Positions 15,309 to 23,463 of a stretch of 44,322 nucleotides of DNA are shown one piece after another. This DNA comes from Dokdonella_A sp937902695 (GTDB lineage: Bacteria > Pseudomonadota > Gammaproteobacteria > Xanthomonadales > Rhodanobacteraceae). A model generated the notes under the pieces. That model was not told where the DNA came from, did not search any database, and worked only from the letters and a program-made list of their open reading frames with translations. The translations under genes were made by a program, and so were the position numbers. The stretch spans positions 1 through 44,322 of the forward strand of contig JBEHYO010000019.1 in NCBI GenBank assembly GCA_048498135.1, given 5' to 3'. How positions within the stretch are numbered: position 1 is the first letter of the stretch; each line of letters opens with the position of its first letter.

Positions 15309-16220
15309 ATGGACAAGCTGCAGGCCATGCAGTTGTTCACGCGCGTCGTCGACACCGGCAGCTTCACCGCCGCGGCAGAGCAGCTCGGCATCTCGCGCGC
15401 GCTGGCATCCAAGCTGATCCAGAACCTCGAGGACACGCTGGGCGTCCGCCTCCTCAACCGCACGACGCGGCGCCTGAGCCTCACCGAATCCGGACAGAAC
15501 TATTACCAGCGCGTCAGCGACGTGCTCATGCGACTCGGCGAAGCCGAGGCGGAGGCGACGGAGCTGCAGGTCGATCCGCGCGGACGCCTGCGCGTGAGCG
15601 CGCCGATTCCGTTCTCGACGGCGCATCTCGCGCCCGCGCTCGCCGAGTTCCAGCGCCTGCACCCGCGCGTCGAGCTCGATCTCAACCTCAACGATCGGCG
15701 CGTCGATCTCGTCGAGGAGGGCTTCGACGTCGCGATCCGCATATCGCAGCTTGCCGATTCGTCGCTGATGGCGCGCAAGATCGCGCCGTGCCGCATGGTC
15801 GCCGTCGCCTCGCCCGCGTACCTCGCCGCCCGCGGCGAGCCCGAAGTACCCGCCGATCTCGCCAGGCACGAGTGCCTGCGCTACACGCTGACGGCGAACA
15901 GCGAGGCGTGGGAGTTCGAGCGCGACGGCGTTTCGACGTCGGTGCCGGCGCACTCGCGACTCGCGGTCAACAACGGCGATTTCATCGCCGCCGCCGCCGC
16001 GGCAGGCATGGGCGTGGCGCGGCTGCCGACGTTCATCGTCGCCGACTATCTCCGCAGCGGGCGCTTGCGGCGGATTCTGACCGAATGGACGTTGCCGCCG
16101 ATCGCGGTGTACGCGGTGTATCCGCATACGCGGACGCTGCCCGCGAAGACGCGGCGACTGATCGATTTTCTCGTGGAGCGCTTCGGACCGGAGCCGTACT
16201 GGGATCGTGATTTGTCGTAG
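15309..16220 (+). CDS. LysR-type transcriptional regulator, CrgA-like
   Basis: The protein has 303 residues. The N-terminal winged helix is canonical: MQLFTRVVDTGSFTAAAEQL, ISRALASKLIQNLEDTLGV, RLLNRTTRRLSLTESGQNYY. The effector domain (about 90-295) has RGRLRVSAPIPFSTAHLAPAL, VDLVEEGFDVAIRIS and NNGDFIAAAAAAGMGVARLP. This is the CrgA/DsdC-like PBP2 type common in proteobacteria. It is probably cotranscribed with arsC (2-base gap). LysR genes are usually divergent from a target, but the upstream divergent partner is lacking, so the regulon is unknown. It is convergent with the omega-amidase gene, with a palindrome between. Confidence 0.92.
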   Translation: MDKLQAMQLFTRVVDTGSFTAAAEQLGISRALASKLIQNLEDTLGVRLLNRTTRRLSLTESGQNYYQRVSDVLMRLGEAEAEATELQVDPRGRLRVSAPIPFSTAHLAPALAEFQRLHPRVELDLNLNDRRVDLVEEGFDVAIRISQLADSSLMARKIAPCRMVAVASPAYLAARGEPEVPADLARHECLRYTLTANSEAWEFERDGVSTSVPAHSRLAVNNGDFIAAAAAAGMGVARLPTFIVADYLRSGRLRRILTEWTLPPIAVYAVYPHTRTLPAKTRRLIDFLVERFGPEPYWDRDLS

Positions 16221-16240
16221 CCGGCAGCGCGCTGCCATAT

Positions 16241-16266
16241 CCCCTCTCCCGCAAGCGGGAGAGGGG
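16241..16266. repeat. CCCTCTCCCGC palindrome, copy 2
   Basis: CCCCTCTCCCGC, AA, GCGGGAGAGGGG: perfect 12-bp arms. It lies in the 51 bases between the convergent LysR and omega-amidase genes, where it could act as a shared transcription terminator. GAAAGA follows on the plus strand, so there is no U-tract on that side. Confidence 0.88.
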
Positions 16267-16271
16267 AAAGA

Positions 16272-17069
16272 CTAGATCCTGATCTCGAACTCGTCCGCAT
16301 CCATCCACGCCGGAAACCGCTCGCGATGCGCTTCGAGCGCGGCGGGATCAAGCGTCACGGTGACAACCTGTTCCTGCGCACCGAGCTCGACGAGCGGCTG
16401 CCCGAGAAAATCGAACGCGCCGCTGTCGCCCGCATAGTCGAGGCCGTTTCCGTCGACGCCGACGCGATTGACGCCGACGCAGTACGCAAGATTCTCGATC
16501 GCGCGCGCGCGGAGCAGCGTGCGCCACGCGTGACGTCGCGCGCTCGGCCAGTTCGCAACGAAGAACACGAAGTCGTAGTCGAACCGCTGCGCCTCGCGGT
16601 CGTAGCGGTTGCGCAGCCAGACCGGAAAGCGCAGGTCATAGCAGACCTGCGGACAGATGCGCCAGCCGTTGATCTCGACGATGAGTCGCGTGTCGCCGCC
16701 GCCGTAGCGCTCGTGCTCCTTCGCCATGCGAAAGAGGTGTCGTTTGTCGTAGATCGCGTGCGTGCCGTGCGGCGGCATCCAGACGAGGCGGTTGACGCAG
16801 CGATCGCCTTCGCGGACGACCATGCTGCCGGTGACGGTGCAGCCGACGTCGGCCGCAAGCTCGCGCAGCCAGCGGATGCCGCTGCCGTCCATGGTCTCGG
16901 CGTTGCCGAGCGTCTCGTTGGTGAAACCCGACAGGAACGTCTCCGGCAGCACGACGAGGTCGCTCTGCCCTTTCAGCGGCCTGACGAGGGCGCCGTAGTA
17001 CTCGCGATTCGCCGCCGGATCGTGCCAGCGCGTCGCGCCCTGCACCAGTGAAACGCGAAGCGTCTTCAT
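16272..17069 (-). CDS. yafV: Carbon-nitrogen hydrolase, omega-amidase (YafV/Nit2-like)
   Basis: The protein has 265 residues from the ATG at 17069. It has the nitrilase triad Glu43 (VVLPETFLSGFT), Lys109 (IYDKRHLFRM) and Cys143 (QVCYDLRFPVW). YafV and mammalian Nit2 are omega-amidases that hydrolyse 2-oxoglutaramate (and 2-oxosuccinamate) to 2-oxoglutarate and ammonia. That fits its neighbour: an aminotransferase of the methionine/glutamine class lies 8 bases upstream in the same direction. Together they would form a glutamine transaminase/omega-amidase cycle that draws keto-acid transamination to completion. Cytosolic, no signal peptide. Confidence 0.9.
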   Translation of the reverse strand: MKTLRVSLVQGATRWHDPAANREYYGALVRPLKGQSDLVVLPETFLSGFTNETLGNAETMDGSGIRWLRELAADVGCTVTGSMVVREGDRCVNRLVWMPPHGTHAIYDKRHLFRMAKEHERYGGGDTRLIVEINGWRICPQVCYDLRFPVWLRNRYDREAQRFDYDFVFFVANWPSARRHAWRTLLRARAIENLAYCVGVNRVGVDGNGLDYAGDSGAFDFLGQPLVELGAQEQVVTVTLDPAALEAHRERFPAWMDADEFEIRI

Positions 17070-17077
17070 CGTCGGCC

Positions 17078-18226
17078 TCACAGGGCGCGCAGGCGCTCGG
17101 CGGCCTGCTCGAGCGTCGCGTCGCTCTTGGCGAAGCAGAAGCGGATCAGGCGCTGATCGGCCGGCGGCGATTCGTAGAACGCCGAGATCGGAATCGCCGC
17201 GACGCCGCCTTCCTTGACCAGCCACTCGCAGAACGCGAGATCGTCGCGGTCGTCGAGCGCCGAGTAATCGACGACCTGGAAGTACGCGCCGCCGACCGGC
17301 AGCGGCCGGAACTTCGATCCGGCGAGCAGGTCGCGGAAGCGGTCGCGCTTGTTCTGATAGAACGCCGGCAGGTCGAGATAGTGCTGCGGATCCTTCTCGA
17401 GGATTTCGGCGAAAGCGACCTGCGCCGGCGTGAACGTGCAGAACGTCAGGTACTGATGGACCTTGCGGAACTCGGCCGACAGCGCGCGCGGCGCGATGCA
17501 GTAGCCGACTTTCCAGCCCGTGCAGTGGAACGTCTTGCCGAACGAGGAGACGACGAAGCTCCGATCGGCGAGCTCGGCGTGGCGCAACACGCTCTGATGC
17601 GGCCTGCCGTCGAACACGATGTGCTCGTAGACCTCGTCGGAGAGGACGAGAATCCCCTGCGCGCGCGTGACGTCGGCGAGCGCGTCGAGGTCGTCCGGCG
17701 TGAACACCGCGCCGCATGGATTGTGCGGCGAGTTGACGAGGATCATGCGCGTCTTCGGCGTGATCGCATCGCGGACGCGCTGCCAGTCGGGCGAGAAGTC
17801 TTCCGGATCGAGCGGCACGTGCACGGCGCGGCCGCCGTTGAGCTCGATCGCGGGCTCGTAGCTGTCGTAGCAGGGGTCGAGCACGATCACTTCGTCGCCG
17901 GGACGCACGACCGCGGCGATCGCGGCGAAGAGAGCCTCGGTCGCGCCGGACGTCACCGTGACCTCGGTATCCTGATTGACCTTGCGGCCGTAGAGCGCCT
18001 CGGTCTTGCGCGCGATCTGCTCGCGCAGCGCCGGCAGGCCGGTCATCGGCGCGTACTGGTTGCGACCGGCATTCATCGCGGCGGTGAGCGCGTCGCGCAT
18101 CGCCTGCGGACCGTCGAAATCGGGGAAGCCCTGGCCGAGGTTGATCGCCTTGTGCTCCAGCGCGAGCTGGCTCATGACGGTGAAGATCGTCGTGCCGACC
18201 TTCGGCAGCTTGGTTTCGATCTGCAT
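17078..18226 (-). CDS. ybdL: PLP aminotransferase, methionine/glutamine-type (YbdL-like)
   Basis: The protein has 382 residues, fold type I, class I/II. LGQGFPDF (about 30-37), SGATEALFAAI (93-103), DPCYDSYEP (117-125), NSPHNPCG (165-172), LSDEVYEHIVF (195-205) and SSFGKTFHCTGWKVGY (228-243) are present; Lys231 should bind PLP. The FHCTGWKVGY form is typical of the kynurenine aminotransferase/glutamine transaminase K/YbdL group, which transaminates methionine, aromatic amino acids or kynurenine, often with 2-oxoacids from glutamine. It leads the two-gene operon with the omega-amidase. Kynurenine transamination is a possible link to the catabolic cluster at 38-43 kb, but that is speculation. 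Confidence 0.88.
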   Translation of the reverse strand: MQIETKLPKVGTTIFTVMSQLALEHKAINLGQGFPDFDGPQAMRDALTAAMNAGRNQYAPMTGLPALREQIARKTEALYGRKVNQDTEVTVTSGATEALFAAIAAVVRPGDEVIVLDPCYDSYEPAIELNGGRAVHVPLDPEDFSPDWQRVRDAITPKTRMILVNSPHNPCGAVFTPDDLDALADVTRAQGILVLSDEVYEHIVFDGRPHQSVLRHAELADRSFVVSSFGKTFHCTGWKVGYCIAPRALSAEFRKVHQYLTFCTFTPAQVAFAEILEKDPQHYLDLPAFYQNKRDRFRDLLAGSKFRPLPVGGAYFQVVDYSALDDRDDLAFCEWLVKEGGVAAIPISAFYESPPADQRLIRFCFAKSDATLEQAAERLRAL

Positions 18227-18315
18227 TTCGCGATTCTTGTTTGGACGGCCAAAGAGCCGGGCGCGAAATCGATGGTAGCACGCGCCTGGAACGCCGCTCG
18301 GCGCCGCCGTCCGCA

Positions 18316-18339
18316 GTCATTCCCGCGCAAGCCCGCAAT
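18316..18339. repeat. Degenerate copy of the ATTCCCGCG palindrome
   Basis: GTCATTCCCGCGCAAGC followed by CCGCAATG matches the first 12 bases and the centre of the unit at 24301-24326, while the second arm has decayed. It ends four bases from the htpG stop codon (18344-18346). Probably a relic of the same repeat family. Confidence 0.5.
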
Positions 18340-18343
18340 GCGG

Positions 18344-20233
18344 TCAAGTCGTCCGATCGGCGCCGAGCAGCACACGATTGACGCGCGCGACGAACGCCGA
18401 CGGATCCTCGAGCTGATCGCCGGCGGCAAGACGCGCCTCGTCGAACAGCAGGAGGCCAAGGTCCTCGCTGCGCGCGGTGTCGTCCTCGCTCTCGATGCGC
18501 TTGACGAGCGGATGCGCCGGATTGATTTCCAGCACCGGCGGCGGCGCCGGCACGTCGTGCCCGGCCTCGCGCATCAGGCGCTGCATGTGCAGCGCCATGT
18601 CGTGCTCGCCGAGCACGAGCACCGAGGGCGAATCGATCAGGCGATGGCTGACGCGCACGTCGCCGACGCGTCCGCCGAGCAGCGACTTCAGCTTCGCGAC
18701 GACGCCTTCTGCGGCCGTCTCGGCCTCCTTGCGCTTTTCGGTCTCGGCGGCGTCGGGCGGCGCCACGTCGAGATCGCCCTTGCCGGCGTTGCGGAGCTTC
18801 TTGCCGGCGTACTCGCCGAGGTAGCCGATCATCCATTCGTCGATGCGATCGGACAGCAACAGCACCTCGGTGTCGTGCGCCTTCAGCGATTCGATCTGCG
18901 GGCTCGAACGCGCCGCCGCATGCGAATCGGCGGTGACGTACCAGATCGTGTCCTGGCCGACCGGCATGCGCGCGATGTAGTCGTCGAGCGAGACGGTCTT
19001 CGCGGCGTCCGATTTCGTCGACGCGAAGCGCAGCAGCTTGGCGATGCGCTCGCGGTTGGCCGGGTCTTCGGCGATGCCTTCCTTCAGCACGTTGCCGAAG
19101 GCGTCGGTGAACTGCCTGAACTTCTCGGCATCGTCGCGCGCGAGCTTCTCGAGCAGGTCGAGCACGCGCTTGACGCACGCGCCGCGAATCTGCTGCAGCA
19201 GGCGGTTCTCCTGCAGGATCTCGCGGCTGACGTTGAGCGGCAGATCGTCCGAATCGACGACGCCGCGCACGAAGCGGAGATACGCGGGCAGGAGCTGCTC
19301 GCTCGCGTCCATGATGAAGACGCGGCGGATGTAGAGCTTCACGCCCTTGCGCTCGTCGCGGCCGCTGAACAGCGCATCGAACGGCGGCTTCTCCGGCACG
19401 AACAGCAGCAGCGTATAGCTTTGCGCACCCTCGACGCGGTTGTGCGTCCAGGCCAGCGCATCGCCGAAGTCGTGCGTGAGCGATTTGTAGAACGACTGAT
19501 AATCCTCGTCCTTGAGCTCGCTCTTGGGCCGCGTCCAGAGCGCCGAGGCGTGGTTGACGGTTTCCATCTCGTCGGACGGCTTGCCGTCCTTCTGCTTCGG
19601 CATGCGGATCGGAAACGCGACGTGATCGGAGTAGCGCGCGATCAGGTCGCGCAGCTTCCACGCGTCGAGGAACTCGGACTCGTCCTCCTTCAGGTGCAGC
19701 GTCACCGCGGTGCCGCGCATCGGCGCCTCGACGGTTTCGAGCGTGTACTCGCCGGTGCCGGCCGATTCCCAGCGCACGCCCTCGCCCGCCGGCGCGCCGG
19801 CCTTGCGAGTCACCAGCGTCACGCGGTCGGCCACGATGAAGGCCGAATAGAAGCCGACGCCGAACTGGCCGATCAGCTGCGTGTCCTTGCGGGCGTCGCC
19901 CGACAGCGATTCGAGGAACCGCTTCGTGCCCGAGCGCGCGATCGTGCCGATGTTCTCGATGACTTCGTCGCGCGTCATGCCGATGCCGTTGTCGCGGATC
20001 GTCAGAGTGCGCGCGTCCTTGTCGGCCGTGATTTCGATGCGCAGCTCGGAATCCTCGGCGCTCAGCGCGGGGTCGGACAGCGATGCGAAGCGCAGCTTGT
20101 CGCAGGCATCCGACGCGTTCGAGATGAGCTCGCGCAGGAAGATTTCCTTGTGCGAATAGAGCGAATGCGTGACGAGATGAAGAACTTCGGCGACTTCGGC
20201 CTCGAAGACGCGCTTTTCGGCGGTGGACGACAT
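18344..20233 (-). CDS. htpG: Molecular chaperone HtpG (Hsp90)
   Basis: The protein has 629 residues, normal for HtpG, from the ATG at 20233 (MSSTAEKRVFEAEVAEVLHL). The GHKL ATPase domain has LRELISNASDACDKLR, IRDNGIGMTRDEV, SGTKRFLESL and the glycine-rich lid VGFYSAFIVADRVTL. The middle domain has LYIRRVFIMDA and LPLNVSREILQENRLLQQIR. The C-terminal dimerisation domain ends near VNRVLLGADRTT. It is a cytosolic ATP-dependent chaperone acting with DnaK. A longer in-frame start would add 29 arginine-rich residues and is not supported. I see no clear sigma-32 promoter upstream. GC-rich with few lysines, like its neighbours. Confidence 0.97.
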   Translation of the reverse strand: MSSTAEKRVFEAEVAEVLHLVTHSLYSHKEIFLRELISNASDACDKLRFASLSDPALSAEDSELRIEITADKDARTLTIRDNGIGMTRDEVIENIGTIARSGTKRFLESLSGDARKDTQLIGQFGVGFYSAFIVADRVTLVTRKAGAPAGEGVRWESAGTGEYTLETVEAPMRGTAVTLHLKEDESEFLDAWKLRDLIARYSDHVAFPIRMPKQKDGKPSDEMETVNHASALWTRPKSELKDEDYQSFYKSLTHDFGDALAWTHNRVEGAQSYTLLLFVPEKPPFDALFSGRDERKGVKLYIRRVFIMDASEQLLPAYLRFVRGVVDSDDLPLNVSREILQENRLLQQIRGACVKRVLDLLEKLARDDAEKFRQFTDAFGNVLKEGIAEDPANRERIAKLLRFASTKSDAAKTVSLDDYIARMPVGQDTIWYVTADSHAAARSSPQIESLKAHDTEVLLLSDRIDEWMIGYLGEYAGKKLRNAGKGDLDVAPPDAAETEKRKEAETAAEGVVAKLKSLLGGRVGDVRVSHRLIDSPSVLVLGEHDMALHMQRLMREAGHDVPAPPPVLEINPAHPLVKRIESEDDTARSEDLGLLLFDEARLAAGDQLEDPSAFVARVNRVLLGADRTT

Positions 20234-20422
20234 CGAAAAACCTCGATTTCTGCAAATGGACCGGACGGGATGGCCTCGATATCGGGGCCGCCTGGACAGT
20301 TCCAACCGGGTCGGACGCAACGGACGAGGCCGATCGCCTGAACGAACGGCATGGGCCGCGGCCGGGGCGATCGGCTATCGTAACGTGGCAGCCGGCGGCA
20401 TGCGCCGGCCCAGGGGACCCGC

Positions 20423-22765
20423 ATGGAATACCGCCGATCCGGCCCGCTCGCTTTCGCGGCGCTTGCCTTCGCATTCTGGCTCGCACCCACCGCCGCGGCC
20501 GACCGACCCTCTCCGCTGCTGCCCGTCGATAAATCCAACGGCGAGGACGAGGAGATCCAGAAGCGCATCGAGTGGTTCGTCGACGCGCGCGGGCTCGATG
20601 AGAACCCGGACGCGCGCGCCCGGCGCGCGCACGCGGTGACGCAGCTGAAGCGGCAGGTCGCCAACGGCGTTCCGGCGCTGCTCGCGAGCGAGACCTGGCA
20701 GGCGCTCGGTCCGGAAGGCATGACGATGCTCAACTGGGACATGGGCAACGTCATCGGCCGCGTCACGGCGCTCGCGATCGATCCGGCCGACGAAGGCACG
20801 CTGTACCTCGGCGCGGCCGCCGGCGGCGTCTGGAAAACGACGAACGGCGGGCGCAACTGGACGCAGCTTTTCGATGCGATCGGCACCGAGAGCATCGGCT
20901 CCATCATCGTGGAAAGCGGCAATCCCGATCACGTCTGGGTCGGCACCGGCGAGGCTTTCGCGGGCTGCGTCGATTACTTCGGCCTCGGGCTCTTCTATTC
21001 CGCCGACGGCGGCGCGACGTTCGAGCCGCGCAACGGCAGCGGCGATACCGCGATGCCGCTTTCGTTCGTCACGGCGCTTGCGCAGTCTCCGGCCGATCCG
21101 AACGTGCTCATTGCGGGCGGCCAGGGCCACTGCAACGCGAATGGCTCGACGACCGGCGGCGGCCTCTATCGCACCGCGGACGGCGGCGCGACGTGGACGA
21201 TGGTTTTCTCGGCGGGCTCGGGCTCGCGCGACGTGATCTTCGATCCGCGCGACGCGAACGTCGTCTACGCGCAGCTGCGTTCCAAGGGCATCTACAAATC
21301 CACCGACGCGGGCCTCACCTGGACCGTGCTGCCGAATGGCCTTCCGGTCAACTCGGCGGCGGCATACGGGCGCCTTGCCATGTCCGCGAGCAACCCGGAC
21401 ACGCTGTACGCTTTGCTCGGCCCATCGAGCGGCGCATCGCTGGTGCTCTATCGCAGCGACGATGCCGGCGCGAGCTGGACGACCGTCAACGCGAATGCGT
21501 GCGAAGGCCAGTGCTATTACAACCTGACGCTCGACGTGCACCCGACCGATCCCGAGACGCTGCTCGTCGGCACGATCCGGCCGGCGCTATCGACCGACGG
21601 CGGACGGAATCTCGCGATCCTGACCGCCGGCTGGGGCCAGTCGCAGGACGTGCACCAGGACACGCACATCGTGCGTTTCTCGAAGAACGACGGCACGCGC
21701 TTCTGGGTCGGCAGCGACGGCGGCCTGTGGCGCACCGACGACACCGGCGCCACGTTCACGAATCTCAACGCGAATCTCGAGATCACGCAGTTCTACGACA
21801 TCGCGCTCGATCCGGCCGATCCCGGCCGCATCTACGGCGGCGCGCAGGACAATTCATCGTCCATGCGCGACGACGATCAGCTCTGGAACGTGACGCTCGT
21901 GACCGGCGACGGCTTCATGAACGCGGTCGATGCGAAAGACGCCAATCGCGTTTTCCAGACGAGCTATCCGGCCGGCGGCGCCGCGCTTTATCTTTCGACG
22001 TCGCGCGGCGCGCCGGATACGTTCCAGTCGGTCAGCCACAACGGCCAGAACGTCAACGACCCGTTTCCGTGGGTGACGCCGCTCGTGACCGGCGGCGACT
22101 ACGTGTTCGTCGGCTCGAATCGCGTCTACCGCTCGGCGACCGGCGACAACGGCAACGCATACGCGTGGACCGACATCTCGGGCAGCATCACCGGCGGCAA
22201 TTCGCAGTCGATCAGCGTGCTCACGACGGCCGACGATCCGATCGACGGCTCGCTGCGCATGTACGCGGGCACCGCGAACGGCAAGATCTGGACGACAGCC
22301 GACGCCTCGCTCGCGGCGCCGGTCTTCACGGATATCACGCAGAGCTATCCCGGCGGCAACGTGTCCGACATCGCGGCCGATCCGACGGACGTCACGCGCG
22401 TCTTCGTCACGCGCAGCGTGTTCGCCGATCCGCACCTGCTGCGATCGGCCGGCGGACGCGACTGGGAAGGCATGGGCGCCGGCCTTCCCGGCGTGCCGGC
22501 GAACAGTGTCGCGATCGACCCGCTCGACCCGGACCGCATCTTCGTCGGCACCGACATCGGCGTCTACGAGAGCACCGACGGCGGCGACACGTTCGCGCCG
22601 TTCATGGCCGGCATGCCGCTCGGCATGGTGGTGACCGATCTCGAGATCGTCGGCGAGCCGCATACGCTCGTCGCGGGCACATACGGGCGGGGCGCCTGGA
22701 AGGCCACGCTCGACGCGCCGGTCACGGACCGGATCTTCGCTGACGGCTTCGACGGCACGCCATAA
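20423..22765 (+). CDS. Secreted Asp-box (BNR/sortilin-like) repeat protein with DRIFxxGF tail
   Basis: The protein has 780 residues. A signal peptide covers about 1-27 (LAFAALAFAFWLAPTAAA). After a helical stretch with ETWQALGPEGMTMLNWDMGNVIGRVTAL come repeated Asp-box hairpins (S/TxDxGxTW): GVWKTTNGGRNWTQLF, LFYSADGGATFEP, LYRTADGGATWTMVF, IYKSTDAGLTWTVLP, LYRSDDAGASWTTV, LWRTDDTGATFTNL and VYESTDGGDTFAPFM, separated by NPDTLY/DPDRIFVGT segments. This indicates a large sortilin/VPS10-like or xyloglucanase-like beta-propeller. I see no sialidase or clear glycosidase catalytic set, so a binding or scaffold role is as likely as enzymatic. It ends PVTDRIFADGFDGTP, matching the tail of the LVIVD protein. 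Divergent from htpG. Confidence 0.88.
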   Translation: MEYRRSGPLAFAALAFAFWLAPTAAADRPSPLLPVDKSNGEDEEIQKRIEWFVDARGLDENPDARARRAHAVTQLKRQVANGVPALLASETWQALGPEGMTMLNWDMGNVIGRVTALAIDPADEGTLYLGAAAGGVWKTTNGGRNWTQLFDAIGTESIGSIIVESGNPDHVWVGTGEAFAGCVDYFGLGLFYSADGGATFEPRNGSGDTAMPLSFVTALAQSPADPNVLIAGGQGHCNANGSTTGGGLYRTADGGATWTMVFSAGSGSRDVIFDPRDANVVYAQLRSKGIYKSTDAGLTWTVLPNGLPVNSAAAYGRLAMSASNPDTLYALLGPSSGASLVLYRSDDAGASWTTVNANACEGQCYYNLTLDVHPTDPETLLVGTIRPALSTDGGRNLAILTAGWGQSQDVHQDTHIVRFSKNDGTRFWVGSDGGLWRTDDTGATFTNLNANLEITQFYDIALDPADPGRIYGGAQDNSSSMRDDDQLWNVTLVTGDGFMNAVDAKDANRVFQTSYPAGGAALYLSTSRGAPDTFQSVSHNGQNVNDPFPWVTPLVTGGDYVFVGSNRVYRSATGDNGNAYAWTDISGSITGGNSQSISVLTTADDPIDGSLRMYAGTANGKIWTTADASLAAPVFTDITQSYPGGNVSDIAADPTDVTRVFVTRSVFADPHLLRSAGGRDWEGMGAGLPGVPANSVAIDPLDPDRIFVGTDIGVYESTDGGDTFAPFMAGMPLGMVVTDLEIVGEPHTLVAGTYGRGAWKATLDAPVTDRIFADGFDGTP

Positions 22766-23067
22766 GGCCGTTCCGTTCACGACGATCGCCGCCGCGCATA
22801 TCGGCGCCCTGCCGGCAGCGGTGAGGTACGCGCTGTCGTCGGGTGGCGCGCCGGCACGATGGGGGCGAGTCGATCGGTTTGCGGATGGCGACGCAAGCTC
22901 GCCAAGCAAGGCGGCGCTGCGATCCCGCACGGGTCGTAGAAATAACGAAGCGGCCGTCGTTGCCGAAGGCCGCCCCGGACGAGGAGGAAAGACGCGACTC
23001 GATCCTCCAAGACGATGCTTTCGTTTTTGCCGTGCCGCCCGCCACGAAGGCGGCCGACACCGGTGGA
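22766..23067. other. Intergenic region between convergent BNR gene and rplS
   Basis: 302 bases. Frames here have no homology signature and an arginine-rich composition typical of antisense reading of GC-rich DNA. On the minus strand, past rplS, GCGGCC and GGCCGC (22950-22955 and 22968-22973) can pair around a 12-base loop and are followed by TTCGTTATTTCT. This is the best terminator candidate for the ribosomal operon. I see nothing else. Confidence 0.4.
22941..22973 (-). terminator. Weak terminator candidate after rplS
   Basis: On the minus strand, GCGGCC and GGCCGC arms enclose a 12-base loop, and a T-rich stretch (TTCGTTATTTC) follows. It lies about 95 bases beyond the rplS stop. The loop is large and the U-tract broken, so confidence is low. 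Confidence 0.3.
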
Positions 23068-23442
23068 TCAGCTTTCGGCTTCGTCCGCCGCAGCGGCGCC
23101 GAGATCTTCCTTGATGCGCGCCTTCTTGCCCTGCAGGCCGCGCAGGTAATAGAGCTTCGCGCCGCGCACCTTGCCGTGACGCTTGACGACGACCGAATCG
23201 ATGGCCGGGCTATGCGACTGGAACACGCGCTCGACGCCGGTGCCGTGCGAGATCTTGCGCACCGTGAACGCCGAATTGAGACCGGCGTTCTTGCGCGCGA
23301 TGACCACGCCTTCGTACGCCTGCACGCGCTCGCGATTGCCTTCCTTGACCTTGACGTTGACGATGACCGTGTCGCCCGGGCTGAACTCGGGCAGCTTGCG
23401 GGTCATCTGCGCGGCTTCGAACTGCTGAATCAGATTGCTCAT
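23068..23442 (-). CDS. rplS: 50S ribosomal protein bL19
   Basis: The protein has 124 residues from the ATG at 23442, with GGTGAG upstream (the ATG four codons earlier lacks one). MSNLIQQFEAAQMTRKLPEFSPGDTV, VQAYEGVVIARKNAG, SAFTVRKISHGTGVERVF, PAIDSVVVKRHGKVRGAKLYYLR are all classical bL19. It sits at the 30S-50S interface. It is the last gene of the rpsP-rimM-trmD-rplS operon, 21 bases after trmD. The C-terminus is a little long and ends in an acidic, alanine-rich tail (GAAAADEAES). Confidence 0.97.
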   Translation of the reverse strand: MSNLIQQFEAAQMTRKLPEFSPGDTVIVNVKVKEGNRERVQAYEGVVIARKNAGLNSAFTVRKISHGTGVERVFQSHSPAIDSVVVKRHGKVRGAKLYYLRGLQGKKARIKEDLGAAAADEAES

Positions 23443-23463
23443 GACGCTCACCAATGAAAATGT

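Noticed and set aside
14950..16220. Arsenic-resistance operon
   Set aside because: Only arsC is present. The regulator beside it is LysR-type, not ArsR, and there is no arsenite pump gene.
17070..20486. Minus-strand open frame of more than 1100 codons continuous with the omega-amidase
   Set aside because: It reads across the aminotransferase and htpG genes in another frame, with arginine-rich composition. High GC content makes stops rare. Only the part from 17069 down is real.
22722..23060. 112-codon minus-strand frame in the gap after rplS
   Set aside because: Arginine/serine-rich, no ribosome-binding site, overlaps the end of the BNR gene, and no family signature.
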